The translations under genes were made by a program, and so were the position numbers. A stretch of DNA of 64,000 nt from Anaerolineaceae bacterium. Lineage in GTDB: Bacteria > Chloroflexota > Anaerolineae > Anaerolineales > Anaerolineaceae. Positions 1 to 7,256 of this stretch are shown here, one piece after another (within the stretch, counting starts at the first letter, position 1; the number at the start of each line of letters is the position of its first letter). The notes under the pieces were generated by a model. The model did no database searches, had not been told where the DNA came from, and saw nothing but the letters and a program-made list of their open reading frames with translations. The stretch lies in assembly GCA_016841445.1 (NCBI GenBank), contig JAENZD010000007.1, positions 1 to 64,000 of the forward strand, read 5' to 3'.

Positions 1-115
1 TCCACAGTTTATGATACTCCCTTTTAACTGTGTCCAATATTTCAACCGCACTACAAGGGAGGGCTAATATAATCGCAAACACAACAATTACAAGTTAAGG
101 ATTACTTCCGTCACC

Positions 116-138
116 GCCCTTTCCCTTTTTCAAAGGGC
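116..138 (+). terminator. weak hairpin, possible terminator of an upstream gene
   Basis: A 7-bp inverted repeat, GCCCTTT at 116-122 and AAAGGGC at 132-138, encloses a 9-nt pyrimidine loop and is followed after a few bases by a run of five T. It could end a transcript entering from the left. The first 246 bases contain no credible gene. Confidence 0.3.
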
Positions 139-246
139 ATGAGTGTTTTTCAAGCCCCCCTCACACATCTTTCTCATGAACCTTTCCCACCACCAACAAA
201 TGAGTCATAATAAATGCAGATTTATCTAAAGAAGAAAAAGGACACA

Positions 247-1083
247 ATGGCTGACCAGAACCCGGAGTTTTTAAGCAACCTGCCTTACATCCACCTCCTA
301 TATTCAACCCCTGATCTTCCCATCCCCACTGAAAAATCCATTGCGGAAAACATCAGCGCCGTCGAACCGCTCAGCAACCAGGATGTGATCGTCACCTGGG
401 AAAAGCAAACCCAGCATGGCTGTTTAGGAACCATCCGTTTTGATAAACATAATGTCAGAGTCGCCGGGTTGGCTCAACCCTTACCCTCAGAAGCCATACA
501 CCGGACGGTTCACGCCAGACAATGGCAGGTTCAATGGAAGGCTGTGATGCGCCAGCACCTGTCCCACCTGAGTCTGGTCTATACAGGGGACGACCCTGAC
601 CCCATAGAGAAGATGATCGTCCTATATAAGGTTTCTCGAGCTTTCAACCACGAAAACCTGCTTGGGATCGTCAACGAAAACGCCTGGACAGCTCACCCCC
701 CGGCGGAGACATTGAGCTCAGAAAAGATCCGTTCGTTCCGGGGAGAGTTTCCTATCAAGCTGTGGATCGGTTTTGTGAGGTTTTACATGGATGAGGAAAA
801 TTTCTGGTTGGTTACCAAAGGACACCATATCTTCGACGTACCTGATTTGGCAGTCCTGGTCCAACCCGGTGAAAGCCCGGACCAAATTGCCCATTCCTTG
901 ATGAATATCTTCTATTATATCTTCGAACAGGATGTGTTTGTCACTGCTGGAGATACCCTTTCGATTAAGGGGACAGGTGAAACCATGCGCTTCTCAGAGG
1001 TCCAGGAATTTGAAGCCTTCCTGATGGGACCTGCCGGCACGCTGGTCGTAGAAAAGATCAATTCAGACCAGGTCAATCCCTGA
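247..1083 (+). CDS. DUF4261-like protein
   Basis: Protein of about 278 residues with no signal peptide or membrane segment, so probably cytoplasmic. The middle part (W-I-G-F followed by a T-K-G-H and a V-P-D-L block) resembles the DUF4261 family, whose function is unknown. I chose the ATG at 247 because AAAGGA lies 5-8 bases upstream; an in-frame ATG at 214 would add 11 residues but has no ribosome binding site. The downstream neighbour is convergent. Family assignment rests on motif memory only. Confidence 0.6.
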   Translation: MADQNPEFLSNLPYIHLLYSTPDLPIPTEKSIAENISAVEPLSNQDVIVTWEKQTQHGCLGTIRFDKHNVRVAGLAQPLPSEAIHRTVHARQWQVQWKAVMRQHLSHLSLVYTGDDPDPIEKMIVLYKVSRAFNHENLLGIVNENAWTAHPPAETLSSEKIRSFRGEFPIKLWIGFVRFYMDEENFWLVTKGHHIFDVPDLAVLVQPGESPDQIAHSLMNIFYYIFEQDVFVTAGDTLSIKGTGETMRFSEVQEFEAFLMGPAGTLVVEKINSDQVNP

Positions 1084-1085
1084 AG

Positions 1086-1583
1086 TTAATCATCAACAAA
1101 TTGAAAATCCCTCACAAAACGATACTGCTCCTGCGTTTCAACAGCCCTGGGGATGAATTTCCGGAGCCATCCAATGGCTTCCTCCCCGCTCATATTCAAT
1201 ACGATTTTTGCCAGGCATGCAGCAAACAAACCCGTCCGTCCCCATCCTGCGTGGCAGTGAATAACAACCGTTTTCCCATCCCGGGCAGCAGCCAGTGTTT
1301 TCCTGATTGGCTCCTGTAAATCCTGTTGTGAGGGCACCGAAAAATCACGGATGGGGGCATGGATCACATCCATCCCCAACCCCAGGTATTGAGACTTCAA
1401 GTCCAAACCCGTCAGATCCCGGACCTCCCGGTTTTCGGTCAACATCACAATCACTTCAATCCCGGCATCCTGGTATTCTGATAATATTCGACGGTCTGGG
1501 TCAAATAAAGGGCTGAAAGGCATTGGACTGCGGTAAATTTGCCCCTCCAGTCCAAAAGGGATTAACGTCAATAGCTCATCCAT
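1086..1583 (-). CDS. protein-tyrosine/dual-specificity phosphatase family protein
   Basis: 165 residues. The P-loop H-C-H-A-G-W-G-R-T-G is a textbook CX5R catalytic signature of cysteine phosphatases (Cys nucleophile, Arg for phosphate binding). An Asp in the preceding segment 'PIRDFSVP' fits the general acid of dual-specificity phosphatases. Soluble, no signal peptide. It follows the DUF952 gene on the same strand by 21 bases, so the two are probably cotranscribed. The substrate cannot be read from the sequence. Confidence 0.85.
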   Translation of the reverse strand: MDELLTLIPFGLEGQIYRSPMPFSPLFDPDRRILSEYQDAGIEVIVMLTENREVRDLTGLDLKSQYLGLGMDVIHAPIRDFSVPSQQDLQEPIRKTLAAARDGKTVVIHCHAGWGRTGLFAACLAKIVLNMSGEEAIGWLRKFIPRAVETQEQYRFVRDFQFVDD

Positions 1584-1604
1584 CGTGGTTTGGTCCCTGT
1601 GTTT

Positions 1605-2009
1605 TCATTCATCATCGGGCGATGCCGGGAAGATAAAATCACCATCTTCATCACGCCTCAATTTAGATGTTTGCTCAACGGAATCCAGGTTCAGCTGCCC
1701 ATAAATGTGCGGGAAGAGCGTCCCTTCACCAAGCAGGTCCTCATACCGGATTTCGGGCTGGACCTTATGCTCAAGGATCCATAACAGGATCATGTCAGAT
1801 TGCCCCTTGAAAAAACTGTTGGCAGTATTAATCACCTGATCCCTGGTGGAGCAGTGAATAAAACCCTCCGCCTCTAGGCTGGCAGGCGCATAAATTCCGT
1901 TTATTTTTGCCTGTTCCCAATCATCGGCTGGCAGAATGTGAAAGATATTTCGATTGTGGTCCAATAATCCATCCTTTTGTTCAATCTTAGCTTTTATAAC
2001 TGGTTTCAT
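1605..2009 (-). CDS. DUF952 family protein
   Basis: Up to 134 residues. The pattern I-F-H-I-L, then W..A...G.Y, EGFIHCS and FPHIYGQLN is characteristic of DUF952, a small family of unknown biochemical function. The start is uncertain: the outer ATG (2009) overlaps a TATAAT and has no ribosome binding site, while a TTG at 1964 lies 7 bases after AGGA and begins just before the conserved domain, giving a 119-residue protein. The TTG start looks more plausible; the outer boundary is kept here. First gene of a probable two-gene operon with the phosphatase. Confidence 0.75.
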   Translation of the reverse strand: MKPVIKAKIEQKDGLLDHNRNIFHILPADDWEQAKINGIYAPASLEAEGFIHCSTRDQVINTANSFFKGQSDMILLWILEHKVQPEIRYEDLLGEGTLFPHIYGQLNLDSVEQTSKLRRDEDGDFIFPASPDDE

Positions 2010-2036
2010 TATACGCTGGTTGGAAATATTTCATAA
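2008..2036 (-). promoter_or_regulatory. promoter of the DUF952-phosphatase pair
   Basis: On the minus strand a perfect TATAAT (2013 to 2008) overlaps the outermost ATG of the DUF952 ORF; a poor -35 (TTATGA, 2036-2031) lies 17 bp upstream. Transcription would begin near 2001, inside the longest reading frame, supporting the TTG start at 1964. Confidence 0.45.
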
Positions 2037-2072
2037 TTAAAGGATGGCTGCCGACTATAAATCTTAAAACAC

Positions 2073-2103
2073 TTGACCCCAATTAATTGCATTATGGTAT
2101 AAT
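2073..2103 (+). promoter_or_regulatory. sigma-70-type promoter of the ferredoxin gene
   Basis: TTGACC (2073-2078) and TATAAT (2098-2103), separated by 19 bp, slightly longer than ideal. It precedes a leader of about 95 bases and a strong AGGAGGA ribosome binding site before the ATG at 2206. Confidence 0.55.
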
Positions 2104-2205
2104 TTCGCTGGTAAATAACCAAGTCTTTAACACCTGCGAGGTGGAATTAAAAATCCCCTGCAGTGTTGAATAAAGATTTTTCAAAATATATTAGGAGGAT
2201 GTCTG

Positions 2206-2400
2206 ATGAAAGTTATAGTCGATGAGGATTTGTGCCTGGGTTGTGGCATTTGCGAAGGTTTAGCCCCGGATGTTTTCAGCCTTGCAAACGAACCCTTTGC
2301 TGAGGTTTTGCTTGATCCCGTACCAGCAGAATTTGAAGATGATGTTCGGCAGTCTGTGGAAGAATGCCCCGAAGAAGCCATCATCATTGTTGAAGAGTAA
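2206..2400 (+). CDS. small [4Fe-4S] ferredoxin
   Basis: 64-residue acidic protein with C-L-G-C-G-I-C near residues 11-17 and a distal E-C-P-E-E-A, i.e. four cysteines for one [4Fe-4S] cluster. It lacks the second CX2CX2C set of bacterial 2[4Fe-4S] ferredoxins, so it is the monocluster type (as in Thermotoga or Bacillus). A cytoplasmic electron carrier; partner enzymes are not adjacent. AGGAGGA 7-8 bases before the ATG supports the start. It stands alone between its promoter and the IS3 element. Confidence 0.9.
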   Translation: MKVIVDEDLCLGCGICEGLAPDVFSLANEPFAEVLLDPVPAEFEDDVRQSVEECPEEAIIIVEE

Positions 2401-2705
2401 TACTCCGCAGCAATCACTGGCTTAAAATCAAAGAGGCTGTCCAAATTCTGGATGGCCTCTATTGGTTTAAAGGAAGGTGAACAGTGAATGGAAAAGGTTA
2501 TCAGGTGAATAGGCCGCCAGGCAAATAAGCAATTAGGAATCAGTCGATCAGGTACGAAGGAATTCAGGAACCAGGGAAGATCACTACCAGTTACCAACTA
2601 CTAGCTACCAATTTTGAGCCAGGAAGTCCCCGTGTGGGATCAGCTACAATGTGTCGTCCTGAAATATGTTTACAGGTATACAATGGAAAAGAAAGGAATT
2701 TCAGG

Positions 2706-3095
2706 ATGAAAAAGACATACAAAAGGTACAGTGAAGCATTCAAGCGACAAGTAGTTGCAGAATATGAAGCCGGTATATCAGTTAATGGATTACAGAAGAA
2801 ATATGATATTAGGGGTTCTGGGACGATTGCTGGCTGGATCAAGAAATACGCAAGAGAAGGTTTCAGGCATGAGCTGATACGTATCCAGACCAAGGATGAA
2901 ATTCAACGGATCAAGACCCTTGAAAAGAAGATAGAAGAATTAGAGCAGGCACTGGGGAAAGTGATGCTGGAGAAAATGAAGTTAGAGAGCATCGTGGAAG
3001 TGCTTGAAGAGTCCTATGGCGTTGAGATTAAAAAAAACGAAGCGTTATCATCAAACGACTTGCAAACAAAATCAAAGACCTCAAAAGGCAAATAA
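2706..3095 (+). CDS. IS3-family transposase OrfA
   Basis: 129 residues: an N-terminal helix-turn-helix of the HTH_Tnp_1 type (Y-S-E-A-F-K-R-Q-V-V...), followed by a heptad leucine/glutamate coiled coil (about residues 60-100) for multimerisation. I start at the ATG at 2706, which opens with M-K-K-T-Y-K-R-Y-S-E-A-F and follows GGAATTTCAGG; the longer frame from 2634 begins outside the element. The gene runs through an A8 run at 3030-3037, the likely -1 frameshift site linking it to orfB. Confidence 0.88.
   Translation: MKKTYKRYSEAFKRQVVAEYEAGISVNGLQKKYDIRGSGTIAGWIKKYAREGFRHELIRIQTKDEIQRIKTLEKKIEELEQALGKVMLEKMKLESIVEVLEESYGVEIKKNEALSSNDLQTKSKTSKGK
3032..3038 (+). promoter_or_regulatory. programmed -1 frameshift heptamer A-AAA-AAC
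   Basis: An A8C run lies in the right phase in orfA (codons AAA AAA AAC, 3030-3038) for the classical X-XXY-YYZ slip. After a -1 slip the next codon is 3038, exactly the orfB frame, which is open from there: it encodes R-S-V-I-I-K-R-L-A-N-K-I-K ahead of the ATG at 3098. This would yield the OrfAB fusion transposase. Confidence 0.6.
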
Positions 3096-3097
3096 GC

Positions 3098-3951
3098 ATG
3101 GCTCAGATTTGTTTGCAATTTGACATCACTCGCCAGGCTCATTATCAAAAACAGCAAAGAGAAGCTGCTCGAAATGTTGAAAATGAGGTTGTATTAGAGA
3201 TGGTTCGCCTAGTACGTCGGAAGCATCCAAGAATGGGAGGGCGCAAGGTTTTATACAAGATTAGGCCAATGTTAGCCTTAGAAAGCCTCGATATTGGCCG
3301 AGATCGCCTATTTGAGTTGCTTCGCGAGGCTGATTTGCTCATAAAGCCCAAGAAAAAGTATCGGCGGACCACCATCCCAGGGTTATGGCGAGCGCCAAAT
3401 CGTCTACCAGGGGTCGTTGTCGCCCAATGCAACCAAGTTTGGGTGTGCGACATAACCTATCTTGAACTGATGGAAAGTCGCTTTGCTTATATGTTTTTGC
3501 TCATGGATCTTTACTCTCGTTATATCGTGGGTTGGCATGTCTCTAATTCTCTGGCAACCGATGGTGCATTATAGTTAGCCTGGAAATGGCTTTGTCCCAA
3601 ACCTCACACACACCTAACGGGCTGATCCATCACAGTGATCACGGTGTGCAATATACAAGCCGAGCGTACATGAGGACATTAGCTGAAAATAACCTATTAG
3701 CCAGTATGGGAGCTGTGGGCAATTGTTATGACAATATTTATGCCGAGCGTGTGATCGGTATTTTGAAAGGTGAATATGGGCTTGATTCTCCTTTCGTTAA
3801 TTTGAATCAAGTAGGTTCTATTGTTGAGGAGGTAGTTGGCTTATATAATACAGATAGACCACATTTATCGTTGGGAATGGCAACACCTAAGGATGTTTAT
3901 CGAGGAATTGTTATTGATGTTCCCGTTATTGATATCCCAGTGGCAGTATAA
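3098..3951 (+). pseudogene. IS3-family transposase OrfB, frameshifted
   Basis: The DDE integrase core is split into two frames. Part one (3098-3574) has the first Asp in V-W-V-C-D-I-T-Y and ends at a TAG after S-L-A-T-D-G-A-L. Part two continues in another frame (open through 3574-3585, ATG at 3586) with L-E-M-A-L-S-Q, the second Asp in H-H-S-D-H-G-V-Q-Y, and the catalytic Glu in C-Y-D-N-I-Y-A-E-R. All three acidic residues survive, so a single indel near 3572-3576, or a base-calling error, breaks an otherwise intact gene of about 285 codons. Confidence 0.85.
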
Positions 3952-4033
3952 TGGGTTCCCTGTTCCCTAATTTTTCCTGTCAACGTTATTCAGGACGGGT
4001 CACAACCCACCACTCACCATTCCCCATTCACCA

Positions 4034-4435
4034 TCATTCTGGAAAATACAACCCCAAAGCAACGGCACGTGCCACAAGCTGCTGGATGTTTTGCGCGTCC
4101 AAACGGGCTTTCATATTGGCAATATATCCACGAATGGTACGCGGCCGCAGGTCAAGCTTGAGGGCAATTTTCGCAGTTGTCAACCCTTCTCCCAGCAAGA
4201 CCAGCACCTGGTATTCCCTGCGGCTTAGCCTGGGCTTTTCCTCGATTAATTGTGGTGTGCCATGTGTAACTACCACGACGTCAGCTTGCTGTCGCGCAAA
4301 CATTGGTCCCCTCTCATCAGGAAGGTAGTCCTCCCAATGCCCGCAGTTGATCGCCTCCGCGATTTTTTCTGCTGTTGCATCGACCTCGATCACACCAAAG
4401 GCATCAGGGGCTTTAAAGATCAAAACTCTGGTCAT
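4034..4435 (-). CDS. LuxR/GerE-type DNA-binding regulator
   Basis: 133 residues. The C-terminal half (about 68-128) is a LuxR-type helix-turn-helix: L-S-R-R-E-Y-Q-V-L, G-L-T-T-A-K-I-A and R-T-I-R-G-Y-I-A-N-M-K-A-R-L. The N-terminal 60 residues do not look like a receiver domain: no conserved phospho-acceptor Asp or Lys pattern is visible. It is therefore probably a compact transcription factor with an unrecognised sensor part. A strong promoter with a palindrome lies upstream, suggesting control by another repressor or autoregulation. Target genes are unknown. Confidence 0.8.
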   Translation of the reverse strand: MTRVLIFKAPDAFGVIEVDATAEKIAEAINCGHWEDYLPDERGPMFARQQADVVVVTHGTPQLIEEKPRLSRREYQVLVLLGEGLTTAKIALKLDLRPRTIRGYIANMKARLDAQNIQQLVARAVALGLYFPE

Positions 4436-4499
4436 TGTTAATCACCTCCTGGGTGAGTTATTCCCGCGCCTGACCAACGCTTTTGTCCTGTTCTGGTAT

Positions 4500-4544
4500 A
4501 GAACATCTGTTCTAATCATATAATCCAATATGGGGTTTTGTCAA
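4500..4544 (-). promoter_or_regulatory. promoter with LexA-like palindromic operator
   Basis: On the minus strand: TTGACA (4544-4539), an 18-bp spacer, TATGAT (4520-4515), then the 14-bp palindrome AGAACAGATGTTCT (4513-4500) overlapping the expected start of transcription. The core GAAC-N4-GTTC matches the Gram-positive LexA (DinR) box. A further half-site, AGAACAGG, follows immediately downstream. It reads toward the LuxR-type gene starting at 4435. Confidence 0.6.
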
Positions 4545-4552
4545 GAGAAAAA

Positions 4553-5770
4553 TTAAATTGATCCTGATTCTTTCCCTGAAACCTGTCTATTCATCCCCCA
4601 AAATGCTGCAGCAGCGAATAACCCCATCAATGTTGCCCCAAACCAGGGTGCCTGCAAGCCAAACTGGTCACTGAGGAATCCGCCCAGCATTGAGCTGATC
4701 CCGGCGGCCACATTCCATGTCAGGCCGTACAGTCCCAGGTAACGCCCCCGCATGTCAACCGGTGCCAGATTTGCAGCCATGGCACTCGTTCGAGGCACCA
4801 CGATCAGCTCCCCAAACGTCATCAACACCATCGCTCCCCAAAATCCCCAAAATCCCGTCGAGATAGCGATCACCAAGGGGGCAATCACGTAAAACAAAGC
4901 ACCCCAGCGCATCAGCTTTTCTGGTTCAAACCGCTTTGTGGTTCGTGTGATCCAAACCTGGAAAAATACAACCAACAGCGCATTGGTGGTGGGCAACCAG
5001 CCATACTGCTGTTCACTCATCCCGAAATGTGTTTTAACATGCACCGAAAGTAAAACCCAAACCATGGCGGCGGTCATCTGCACCATCGTGAATGCGCCAA
5101 CCAGCTTCATGAAAGGCCTGTCTTTCAATGCTGTCCAGTAACCGCGTAAACGCTCGATCAACCCGGTTGTCACCAATGCCGCCTCCTGGGGGATCGTTTC
5201 TCTTGCAAACACCAGCAGCATCAACCCATATAGGACCAACCCTGCCGCTGCGCCGTATAACCCGATATTATAAGATTTTGCCAGTACAAACCCGCCCACC
5301 GCTGGTCCGGTAGCAACGCCAATATTGCGCGCCATCCTGATCAGTGCGAAGGCGTCAGCACGCTTACCCATCGGGATCAGGTCCGCCAACATCGCGTCGC
5401 TGCCGACCCGGAAAATTGGTGAGAAGAATCCATTGATCCCCATGATGAGTGCAAACGCAAGGTATGTCTCTGCACCGGTCAGCAGCGCATAACACACCCC
5501 GCCGCCGATCAAACCCACAACCATCGCCCATTTCCGCCCCACCTTATCCACAACCGGGCCTGCCAGGATCGAAGAGATCAATCCGGTCGCTGCGTTGATG
5601 GTCATCAGGCTGGCGACAGCCATCAGCGGCAGTGACAGGGTTTCGCTGGCGTAGATCATCAGGAAGGGCCAGATCATCGTTGAACCCATCATCGAAAAGA
5701 TCATCCCGACGAACATCAGCCAGAACTGGCGGGGGTATTGCCCTGAGTTTTGCTTGAAGCGGTTAAACAT
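4553..5770 (-). CDS. major facilitator superfamily transporter
   Basis: 405 residues with about 12 hydrophobic segments. After the second predicted helix is G-P-V-V-D-K-V-G-R-K-W-A-M, the MFS motif A loop. The N-terminus is short and cytoplasmic (M-F-N-R-F-K-Q). It resembles drug/H+ antiporter-type MFS proteins, but the substrate cannot be inferred and neighbours give no hint. It is divergent from the metallopeptidase gene. Confidence 0.85.
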   Translation of the reverse strand: MFNRFKQNSGQYPRQFWLMFVGMIFSMMGSTMIWPFLMIYASETLSLPLMAVASLMTINAATGLISSILAGPVVDKVGRKWAMVVGLIGGGVCYALLTGAETYLAFALIMGINGFFSPIFRVGSDAMLADLIPMGKRADAFALIRMARNIGVATGPAVGGFVLAKSYNIGLYGAAAGLVLYGLMLLVFARETIPQEAALVTTGLIERLRGYWTALKDRPFMKLVGAFTMVQMTAAMVWVLLSVHVKTHFGMSEQQYGWLPTTNALLVVFFQVWITRTTKRFEPEKLMRWGALFYVIAPLVIAISTGFWGFWGAMVLMTFGELIVVPRTSAMAANLAPVDMRGRYLGLYGLTWNVAAGISSMLGGFLSDQFGLQAPWFGATLMGLFAAAAFWGMNRQVSGKESGSI

Positions 5771-5901
5771 GCGAGAGATTATAACAGATACAACATAAAT
5801 TAAAACTTATGATAGGTCCAATTGAATCGACAGGAATAGAATCCCGGCCTTTCATAAGTATAATTATGCTGAAACCAAACAAGACAGCATCAAGGTTAAC
5901 C

Positions 5902-6570
5902 ATGAAGATTGATGAAATTATCCGCTCAAACCGAAAAACATTTGCCCTGGAGATCAAGCCGGGTGGTCGACTGGTGGTACGAGCCCCAGGCAAAGCCACA
6001 GCAGAACAAATCCAGTCCGTGGTTGAGTCAAAATCCGAGTGGGTCAACCATACCCGGGCACGCCTGGCAAAACATTATCCCGCACAAGATCCAAAAACCT
6101 TCAAACCCGGTGAGTTGTTCTGGTACCTGGGGGAGCAGTACCCCCTCCGCCTGACAGACAGCCACCGGCCTCCGCTTGAATTGGATGGGGCATTTCTACT
6201 TTCAAAATCTGCCCACAACCGTGCAAAAGAGGTTTTCATCGAGTGGTACCGGGAAGAGACACGCGCCATCACCCAGAGGCTGATCAACCAATACGCCAAA
6301 CAAAACCGCTTCAAGGTTGGGCAGGTCCGCATCACCAGTGCCCGCACGCGCTGGGGAAGCTGTTCAAGCAAGAACAACCTTAATTTTACATACCGCCTGT
6401 GCATGGCACCCATATCCATCGTGGAATACGTGGTTCTGCATGAATTAGCTCACCTCAGGATGCGGAACCACAGTAAGGCCTTTTGGGCTTCTGTAGCTGT
6501 CCTTAAACCGGATTATAAAAAGGACAAAGCATGGCTCAAGAAAAATGGTTTCTTGCTCACCCTGGATTGA
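5902..6570 (+). CDS. YgjP-like (M48/SprT-type) metallopeptidase domain protein
   Basis: 222 residues. The C-terminal third holds R-T-R-W-G-S-C-S-S, N-F-T-Y-R-L and H-E-L-A-H-L-R-M-R-N-H-S, the hallmark of the YgjP-like (DUF45) zinc metallopeptidase family, with HExxH and a downstream His as zinc ligands. No signal peptide, so cytoplasmic. I start at the ATG at 5902 (M-K-I-D-E-I-I-R), preceded by AAGG at 6-nt spacing; in-frame ATGs at 5809 and 5866 lack good sites. A TATAAT at 5859-5864 lies upstream. Physiological substrate unknown. Confidence 0.85.
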   Translation: MKIDEIIRSNRKTFALEIKPGGRLVVRAPGKATAEQIQSVVESKSEWVNHTRARLAKHYPAQDPKTFKPGELFWYLGEQYPLRLTDSHRPPLELDGAFLLSKSAHNRAKEVFIEWYREETRAITQRLINQYAKQNRFKVGQVRITSARTRWGSCSSKNNLNFTYRLCMAPISIVEYVVLHELAHLRMRNHSKAFWASVAVLKPDYKKDKAWLKKNGFLLTLD

Positions 6571-6693
6571 CTTTTTATTCCATAAAATTGTTTACCGATT
6601 AATAACAAAACCCAAAAATCGTTATTACAAAGATTGGATATACTAAGTCCAATAAAAATTGTTTTTCGACCTTAGCGAAAGAAGACAATATCT

Positions 6694-7116
6694 ATGGATC
6701 AATCCCCAAAAACGAAAGTCCTTTTTCTCTGCACAGGCAACTCCTGCCGGAGTCAAATTGCAGAAGCCTGGCTGCGCCTCCTGGGTGGCGAAAGTTTTGA
6801 GGTTTACAGCGCCGGCTTGGAACCGCATGGCGTAAATCCCTTCACCACAGCCGTGATGGAAGAAGCAGGCCTAGATATCTCAAACCAGCGATCCAAACAC
6901 ATCGATGCGTATATTGGGAAGATCAATTTTGATTACCTGATCACCGTATGTGGTAATGCCGATGAACGCTGCCCTTACTTCCCGGGAATGGGGGCTCGCC
7001 TGCATTGGCCCTTCGAAGATCCAGCAGCTTTCCTGGGGCCGGAAGATCAGAAGATGGATAAATTCAGGGAAGTTCGGGATAAGATCAAAGCCAAAATTCA
7101 AACCTGGCTTGCTTAA
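6694..7116 (+). CDS. arsC: arsenate reductase, LMW phosphatase type
   Basis: 140 residues. The P-loop C-T-G-N-S-C-R-S (Cys13, Cys18, Arg19) and the pair V-C-G-N-A-D-E-R-C (Cys86, Cys93) give the CX5R site and redox relay of thioredoxin-coupled ArsC, as in Staphylococcus pI258. The general-acid Asp is in W-P-F-E-D-P. It would reduce arsenate to arsenite in the cytoplasm. No arsenite exporter or ArsR lies next to it, so a related low-molecular-weight phosphatase role is possible, though the distal cysteines favour arsenate reduction. Confidence 0.88.
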   Translation: MDQSPKTKVLFLCTGNSCRSQIAEAWLRLLGGESFEVYSAGLEPHGVNPFTTAVMEEAGLDISNQRSKHIDAYIGKINFDYLITVCGNADERCPYFPGMGARLHWPFEDPAAFLGPEDQKMDKFREVRDKIKAKIQTWLA

Positions 7117-7177
7117 GAACTCTCCGGCTAATAACTAATCCACCTTTTCGTATAAAAAAATACCCGATTAAACCGTA

Positions 7178-7210
7178 GGGGCACTGTCCCAAAAGATCAG
7201 ACAGCGCCCC
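7178..7210. repeat. REP-like palindrome between convergent genes
   Basis: GGGGCACTGTC (7178-7188) and GACAGCGCCCC (7200-7210) form an 11-bp stem with one G-T mismatch around an 11-nt loop. No clear U-tract follows in either direction. It begins with GTAGGGGC, as does the palindrome at 33379-33406, suggesting a dispersed palindromic family. It may also act as a bidirectional terminator between arsC and pepF. Confidence 0.5.
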
Positions 7211-7256
7211 AAATTCATTCTTCATCCCTAAGGGTTTAGTTCTACTATTGACAGTA

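Larger units (their letters stand above)
2650..4002 (+). mobile_element. IS3-family insertion sequence, 1353 bp
   Basis: Imperfect terminal inverted repeats of about 27 bp (2650-2676 and 3976-4002) share CGTCCTGA, GTT and ACAGG blocks and have TG...CA ends. The element is flanked on both sides by CAA (2647-2649 and 4003-4005), a 3-bp target duplication typical of IS3-family members. Inside are orfA (HTH and leucine zipper) and orfB (DDE integrase core). It lies between a ferredoxin gene and a convergent regulator, interrupting only intergenic DNA. orfB carries an internal frameshift, so the copy may be inactive. Confidence 0.9.

Noticed and set aside
2181-2597. Minus-strand ORF of 138 codons over the ferredoxin
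   Set aside because: Ser/Pro-rich nonsense product overlapping a clear ferredoxin with promoter and ribosome site.
3586-3951. Independent small transposase gene
   Set aside because: It is the C-terminal half of the IS3 orfB DDE domain, separated by one frameshift.
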